A stretch of DNA of 10,110 nucleotides from Campylobacterota bacterium (GTDB lineage: Bacteria; Campylobacterota; Campylobacteria; Campylobacterales; Sulfurimonadaceae): assembly GCA_013153755.1 (NCBI GenBank), contig JAADDU010000130.1, positions 1-10,110 on the forward strand. The letters are read 5' to 3'. A program made the position numbers and the translations under genes. The notes below the pieces were generated by a model. It did no database searches. It was not told where the DNA came from and was given only the letters and a program-made list of their open reading frames with translations. Positions 5,517 through 10,110 of the stretch are shown piece after piece (the stretch's first letter is position 1; every line of letters starts with the position of its first letter).

Positions 5517-8500
5517 TTGAGCGTACAACCATTTACACATTTACATCTACATACTGAGTACTCACTCCTTGATGGAGCAAATAAACTCTCAAATCTTGTT
5601 TCTCGTGTAAAAGAGCTTGGCATGACTTCTGTTGCCATGACAGATCACGGAAATATGTTTGGAGCTATAGACTTTTATAAACAGATGAAAGCTGCTGGGA
5701 TAAAACCTATAATCGGTATGGAGGGTTATATTCACAATGGCGAAACTCTAAACGATAAAACTACAAAACAGCGTTTTCATGTATGTTTATATGCTAAAAA
5801 TAGGGTTGGTTATGAAAATCTTATGTACCTCTCCTCTATGGCTTTTATAGATGGTTTTTACTACTATCCTCGCATAAATAAAACAGAGTTAAAAAAACAC
5901 AGTGAGGGGATTATATGCTCATCTGCTTGTCTTCAAGGGGAAGTGAATTGGCATTTAAACTTAAGTGAACGAAACCTTAAAAATGGTGCAAAAGGTTATG
6001 AGCGAGCAAAAGAGGTTGCCTTAGAATATAAAGAGATATTTGGAGATGATTTTTATCTTGAACTTATGCGTCATGGGATTGGTGACCAGCTAAATATAGA
6101 CACCCAGATACTCCAAATAGCAAAAGAAACTGGTATAAAGATAGTAGCTACAAACGATACCCACTACACATATCCAAATGATGCACAGTATCATGAAGCT
6201 TTTATGTGTATAGGGATGAATAAACTCTATGATGACCCAAATAGGATGCGTCACTCGGTTCATGAGTTTTATATAAAATCACCACAGCAGATGGCAAGGC
6301 TTTTTGCAGATATCCCAGAGGCGATAATACATACTCAAGAGATAGTAGATAAATGTGAAGAGTTTGTTCCCATAGTAAAAACACCAACACCACCAAACTT
6401 TAAGTTTACAAAAGAGTATGCACAAAAAGAGGGCTTGGATATTGACCATGAAGATGATACTCCTCTTAGTGATGATGCAACAGAAGATGAGAAGAAAAAA
6501 CATCTAAGTGGTGCTGATAAAAATGATGCAGAGTATTTTATATATAAATGTCGAGAGGGGCTTGAAAAACGGCTTCAAATAGTCCCAAAAGAGCGACATG
6601 AAGAGTATAAAGAGAGATTAGAGTTTGAGATGGATATCATCAACTCTATGAAATTTCCTGGTTATATGATGATAGTTTGGGATTTTGTGGCTGAAGCTAA
6701 AAGGATGGGTATAGCAGTAGGACCTGGGCGAGGTAGTGCAGCTGGTAGTTTAGTGGCATTTTCATTAGAGATAACCGACATAGACCCTATGAAGTATGAC
6801 TTGCTTTTTGAGAGGTTTTTAAACCCTGAGCGTGTAAGTATGCCCGATATCGATATGGACTTCATGCAAGCTCGTCGTGGGGAAGTTATAGACTATGTTG
6901 TAAAAAAATATGGACGAAATCAAGTAGCACAAATCATCACTTTTGGTTCACTCCTTGCAAAAGGGGTTATAAGAGATGTTGCAAGAGTTTTAGATATGCC
7001 ACTCTCCCAAGCAGATAAGATGGCAAAACTTATCCCTGATGAGCTTGGAATCACCCTAAATGGTAAGCAAAAAGGTGGAGAATTTAAAGAGGGTGCTTTT
7101 CAAAAAGAACCAAAAATAGCTGAGCTTATAGAGAGTGATGCAAATGCTGCACGGGTATGGGAGTTTGCTAAAAAGCTTGAAGGACTCAAACGAAACTCAG
7201 GTATCCATGCTGCTGGTGTTGTGATAAGTAATGAGGAATTATGGAAAAAAACCCCTATATATCGCCCATCTGGGGAAGATACTTTTGTAACTCAGTATTC
7301 ACTAAATTATATGGAAGATATAGACCTTATCAAGTTTGACTTTTTGGGGCTTAAAACTCTCGATGTGGTTGATAATGCTATAAAACTCATAAAAAGACGC
7401 TATGACAAAGATGTAGAGTGGCATAAGATAGATGAGAACGATAAAAAGGTTTATGAGGTTATCCAAACAGGGGAAACCGTGGGGATGTTTCAGATAGAAT
7501 CATCAGGTATGCAAGACCTTAACAAAAGACTTCAACCAGATAATTTTGAAGACCTTATCGCCGTCTTGGCACTTTACAGACCTGGACCTATGGAGTCTGG
7601 GATGCTTGATGACTTTATAGAGCGTAAACATGGAAGACAGGAGATAACTTATGTTTTTCCAGCACTAGAAGAGATACTAAAGCCTACTTATGGGGTCATA
7701 GTTTATCAAGAACAGGTTATGCAGATAGTTCAAACCATAGGTGGTTTTAGCCTCGGTGGTGCAGATATTGTTCGTCGTGCTATGGGTAAGAAAAAAGTTG
7801 AAGAGATGTTAAAGTATAACAAAGAGTTTAGTGAGGGTGCAGCTAAACAAGGGCTTGATTATGATACTGCAAGTAAACTTTTTGATCTTATTGAGAAGTT
7901 TGCAGGGTATGGTTTTAACAAATCTCACTCAGCAGCCTATGCAATGGTTACATTTCAAACTGCATGGCTAAAAACTTACTATCCAAACGAGTTTATGGCA
8001 GCACTCCTAACAAGTGATAAAGATAACACAGAAAAAGTTGTTCGCTACATAGATGAAGTAAAAAGGATGGGCATAGAGCTATCTCCACCAGATATTAGTG
8101 ACTCTCAGTTAGAGTTCTCAGCCATTACAAAAGATGATAGAGAAGTAATCTTGTTTGGTCTTGGGGCTATAAAAGGTGTTGGAGAGGCCGCGATTCATGC
8201 GATGCTTCAAGAGAGAGAAGAAAATGGGGATTATACCTCACTAGAGAACTTCATAAACCGTATAGAGCCATCAAAAGTTAACAAAAGAGTTATAGAATCA
8301 GCCATAAAAGCTGGTGCATTTGATAGGTTTGGTTACTCTCGTAAAGCACTGCTAGAACAGATAGAAACCATCATAGAGAGTGCAAAAAAAGCAAGTGAAG
8401 CTAAGAAAAATGCTTTTGGAAGCCTTTTTGGAGATGATGAAGAGATAACAACTGTTAAAATCGAGCTAAATAATTCTGAGGAGTATGAACTAAAAGAGAT

Positions 8501-9125
8501 ACTAGAGTTTGAAAAAGATACTTTAGGTTTTTATGTATCTGGTCATCCGATGGATGAGTACAGAGAGGAGTTAGATGCACTAAACTATACACTCTCTTCT
8601 GAGTTAGAGAGTGTAAAAGATGGAAGTTATGCTATATTTATCGGTAAAGTTGAAGAGGTAACTAAAAAGATTTCTAAAAAAGGAAACCAGTTTGGCATAG
8701 TAAGTCTTATGGATTTTCATGGAAATATAGAGATAATGCTCTTTAGTGATAAGCTAGAACAACTAGAAGATATGAACTTAGATGAGCCAGTAGCTTTTAA
8801 AGCTAAAATCACCCATACAGAGATGTTTACTCGCATAGGTGTTACAAAACTTATGACTCTAAAAGAAGCTAAAAAAGAGTGTAAAAAAGTTAAAAAAGAG
8901 GTACAAGAAGCACCACCTAAAGTACTGCATCTAGCCATAAGATTAGACACAAATAGTGAGATTTTAGATGCACTATACAAGACCATAAGACAAAATCCTG
9001 GAAATCGTCCACTAAAGATAACTATCATATCTAAATTACAAAATGTAGTTATAGACTCAGCTATAAGAGTAGGTAGTGGGATTATAACTGCATTAGATGG
9101 TAATGAAATGGTTGATATTTTATAA
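5517..9125 (+). CDS. dnaE: DNA polymerase III subunit alpha
   Basis: The catalytic subunit of the chromosomal replicase (C-family polymerase). It has 1202 residues, full length. Order: PHP domain (about 1-285), an acidic linker (about 286-340), palm/thumb/fingers (about 345-830), an HhH-like segment with GLGAIKGVGE (881-890), an OB fold (about 1036-1115) and a short C-terminal domain. Palm aspartates are D444 and D446 in PDIDMDF and D608 in KFDFLGL. GPGRGSAAGS (402-411) and GYGFNKSHSAAYA (797-809) are present. The PHP ligands H10, H12, D19, H44, E69, H88, C138, D214 and H216 all seem present, unlike the degenerate E. coli PHP. A possible clamp-binding stretch is FGSLF (967-971). The start is TTG at 5517 with AGGGA (5506-5510) 6 bases upstream, giving HLHLHTEYSLLDG at the usual place. 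It is probably co-transcribed with pgm and the downstream methyltransferase gene. Confidence 0.99.
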   Translation: MSVQPFTHLHLHTEYSLLDGANKLSNLVSRVKELGMTSVAMTDHGNMFGAIDFYKQMKAAGIKPIIGMEGYIHNGETLNDKTTKQRFHVCLYAKNRVGYENLMYLSSMAFIDGFYYYPRINKTELKKHSEGIICSSACLQGEVNWHLNLSERNLKNGAKGYERAKEVALEYKEIFGDDFYLELMRHGIGDQLNIDTQILQIAKETGIKIVATNDTHYTYPNDAQYHEAFMCIGMNKLYDDPNRMRHSVHEFYIKSPQQMARLFADIPEAIIHTQEIVDKCEEFVPIVKTPTPPNFKFTKEYAQKEGLDIDHEDDTPLSDDATEDEKKKHLSGADKNDAEYFIYKCREGLEKRLQIVPKERHEEYKERLEFEMDIINSMKFPGYMMIVWDFVAEAKRMGIAVGPGRGSAAGSLVAFSLEITDIDPMKYDLLFERFLNPERVSMPDIDMDFMQARRGEVIDYVVKKYGRNQVAQIITFGSLLAKGVIRDVARVLDMPLSQADKMAKLIPDELGITLNGKQKGGEFKEGAFQKEPKIAELIESDANAARVWEFAKKLEGLKRNSGIHAAGVVISNEELWKKTPIYRPSGEDTFVTQYSLNYMEDIDLIKFDFLGLKTLDVVDNAIKLIKRRYDKDVEWHKIDENDKKVYEVIQTGETVGMFQIESSGMQDLNKRLQPDNFEDLIAVLALYRPGPMESGMLDDFIERKHGRQEITYVFPALEEILKPTYGVIVYQEQVMQIVQTIGGFSLGGADIVRRAMGKKKVEEMLKYNKEFSEGAAKQGLDYDTASKLFDLIEKFAGYGFNKSHSAAYAMVTFQTAWLKTYYPNEFMAALLTSDKDNTEKVVRYIDEVKRMGIELSPPDISDSQLEFSAITKDDREVILFGLGAIKGVGEAAIHAMLQEREENGDYTSLENFINRIEPSKVNKRVIESAIKAGAFDRFGYSRKALLEQIETIIESAKKASEAKKNAFGSLFGDDEEITTVKIELNNSEEYELKEILEFEKDTLGFYVSGHPMDEYREELDALNYTLSSELESVKDGSYAIFIGKVEEVTKKISKKGNQFGIVSLMDFHGNIEIMLFSDKLEQLEDMNLDEPVAFKAKITHTEMFTRIGVTKLMTLKEAKKECKKVKKEVQEAPPKVLHLAIRLDTNSEILDALYKTIRQNPGNRPLKITIISKLQNVVIDSAIRVGSGIITALDGNEMVDIL

Positions 9126-9126
9126 T

Positions 9127-9558
9127 ATGAGGAGTAAAATTTTAGTTTTTGTACAGTTTTTGCTTATATTTTTAATGTTAGTCTTATCTAGTGAATCTAC
9201 TTCATTTAGATTTGCTGGAATCTTTTTTATTTTACTTGGTGCGGTTGTTGGTATTTTAGGGATAAAACAACACCCTAAAGATAACTTTAACATCCGTCCA
9301 GACATAAAAGAGAGTTGTATCCTTATAACTAGTGGTGTATATAGATATATAAGACACCCAATGTATTTTTCTGTTATAGTTAGTATGTTAGGTGTTTTAC
9401 TTTTAAAATTTAGTTTAATACAAAGTGTTTTATATGCTTTTTTAGTGATAAATATGCTTGTAAAAATGTTTTATGAAGAGAGTCTTTGGCACTGTGATAG
9501 AAGCGAGTATAAAGAGTATGTAAAAGGTACAAAAAGATTGATACCTTATATTTTTTAA
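9127..9558 (+). CDS. Isoprenylcysteine carboxyl methyltransferase / phospholipid methyltransferase-like membrane protein
   Basis: A 143-residue integral membrane protein of the ICMT/PEMT superfamily, enzymes that use S-adenosylmethionine to methylate lipid-like or membrane-embedded substrates. The bacterial substrate is generally unknown, and prenylated proteins are not expected here. Membrane segments lie at about 4-20, 27-46, 81-93 and 97-116. The family signature is SGVYRYIRHPMY (69-80), followed by EES (117-119) and the C-terminal YKEYVKGTKRLIPYIF (128-143); the RHP and EE elements form the SAM-binding region in relatives. The ATG at 9127 is one base after the dnaE stop. An earlier in-frame ATG at 9097 would add a poorly fitting MVMKWLIFYN inside dnaE and is rejected. 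There is no good ribosome site before 9127, so translation probably relies on coupling to dnaE. Confidence 0.85.
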   Translation: MRSKILVFVQFLLIFLMLVLSSESTSFRFAGIFFILLGAVVGILGIKQHPKDNFNIRPDIKESCILITSGVYRYIRHPMYFSVIVSMLGVLLLKFSLIQSVLYAFLVINMLVKMFYEESLWHCDRSEYKEYVKGTKRLIPYIF

Positions 9559-9583
9559 CTTATGTAAATGTTAAATCAAACTT

Positions 9584-9588
9584 AGGAG
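9584..9588 (+). promoter_or_regulatory. Ribosome binding site of the lipoprotein gene
   Basis: AGGAG, 7 bases before the ATG at 9596; it is the strongest Shine-Dalgarno in the window and fixes this start. I see no convincing promoter or terminator in the 37-base spacer after the methyltransferase gene. Confidence 0.75.
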
Positions 9589-9595
9589 ATAGTAG

Positions 9596-10110
9596 ATGAA
9601 AAAGATAAAATTAGGATTTGTGTTAGTATTTATACTTACATTTTTGGCTGGATGTGTAGGGGTAAACCCAAAAACTGGAGCATATAGTGTTATAGTTCCT
9701 ATGAAAACGATAGATGCGAAGGTTAAAACAGAGTTTCCACTAGAAAAAAAGATACAGTTTGGAAAACTTAACCTTTCAAACCCTAGTGTTATTGGTAGTG
9801 AGATAAAAAAAGATAAGTTAGCTATAAAAGTGGATTTTAAACTAAGTAACTTTTTGTTTTCTTCAGGTATAAAAGGGGGAGTAGAGCTTACTTCAGGGAT
9901 TAGATATGATGCTAAAACTAAAAATCTATATTTAGATAACCCTATGTTAGATGAGCTTACACTTCAAAACTCTTCATTTAGCAAAATACTTACACCAAGT
10001 ATAAGAGCAGAGATAGAAAAAATCATAGCTCAAATTGTAACTTACTATCCTATTTATAGCTTAGAAAATAGTAGTATGGCAACTGGTTTTATAAAAAGTA
10101 TAGATATTGT
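9596..10110 (+). CDS. DUF1439 (YceB-like) lipoprotein, 3' end outside window
   Basis: The first 171 codons of a predicted lipoprotein; the frame is still open at the window edge. It has an N-terminal signal of charged MKKIK, a hydrophobic stretch (6-16) and the lipobox L17-A18-G19-C20, so Cys20 should be lipidated after signal peptidase II cleavage. The mature part is soluble and beta-rich, without membrane segments. The pattern of an early conserved region (about 40-60), a central stretch on lipid-protein beta strands (KLAIKVDFKLSNFLF, 74-88), then DNPMLDELTLQ and a helical region ending IVTYYPIYSLE resembles E. coli YceB and DUF1439 proteins. These are thought to have a lipid-binding-type fold and an unclear envelope role. 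The family call rests on remembered similarity and is moderate; the lipoprotein call is firm. It is 37 bases after the methyltransferase gene and could belong to the same transcript. Confidence 0.75.
   Translation, partial: MKKIKLGFVLVFILTFLAGCVGVNPKTGAYSVIVPMKTIDAKVKTEFPLEKKIQFGKLNLSNPSVIGSEIKKDKLAIKVDFKLSNFLFSSGIKGGVELTSGIRYDAKTKNLYLDNPMLDELTLQNSSFSKILTPSIRAEIEKIIAQIVTYYPIYSLENSSMATGFIKSIDI

Noticed and set aside
9097..9126. Upstream ATG at 9097 for the methyltransferase
   Set aside because: It would overlap dnaE by 29 bases and add residues not expected of the family; the ATG at 9127 fits the junction better.

Overview
The window is AT-rich DNA that looks like the chromosome of a Campylobacterota (Sulfurimonas/Sulfurovum-like) bacterium. 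The reasons are heavy use of ATA for Ile and AGA for Arg, AT-rich spacers, and the character of the DnaE, Pgm and GAPDH proteins. The assignment comes from codon habit and protein recall, not from a search. Every gene I can support is on the + strand, and coding density is high.

Left end (1-796): the 3' part of a REP-associated tyrosine transposase (RAYT, Y1/HUH family) whose start lies outside the window. It is followed by a 278-base non-coding stretch holding four imperfect palindromes with a GTTCCCA...TGGGAA(C) core. Three are close copies in one orientation and one is a divergent copy in the opposite orientation. This is the layout of a RAYT with its cognate REP-like elements. The last palindrome and a short direct repeat sit against a near-consensus sigma70 promoter with an extended -10.

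Region 751-2780: that promoter drives a small charged helical protein of unknown function, then the small (DctQ-type) and large (DctM-type) membrane subunits of a TRAP transporter. Their sequences resemble the subclass annotated 'mannitol/chloroaromatic', which includes 2-oxoacid and lactate systems. No solute-binding protein is encoded in the window.

Region 2811-9558: a promoter precedes gap (GAPDH), then pgm (phosphoglucomutase), dnaE (replicative DNA polymerase III alpha) and an ICMT/PEMT-like integral membrane methyltransferase. The spacers are 22, 28 and 1 nt, with no visible terminators, so these genes are probably co-transcribed at least in part. Gap and Pgm would serve gluconeogenesis/glycolysis and the glucose-1-phosphate branch to sugar nucleotides or glycogen. 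DnaE is the chromosomal replicase. GAPDH lacks the Asp and Pro that normally mark NAD-specific enzymes, and the DnaE PHP domain appears to keep a complete metal site.

Right end (9596-10110): the 5' part of a lipoprotein resembling the DUF1439/YceB family, cut by the window edge.

I saw no CRISPR array, tRNA, rRNA, phage or defence genes. The most accessory-like part is the RAYT/REP cluster at the left end. The rest is mostly core metabolism and replication, so I do not claim a wholly new system here.
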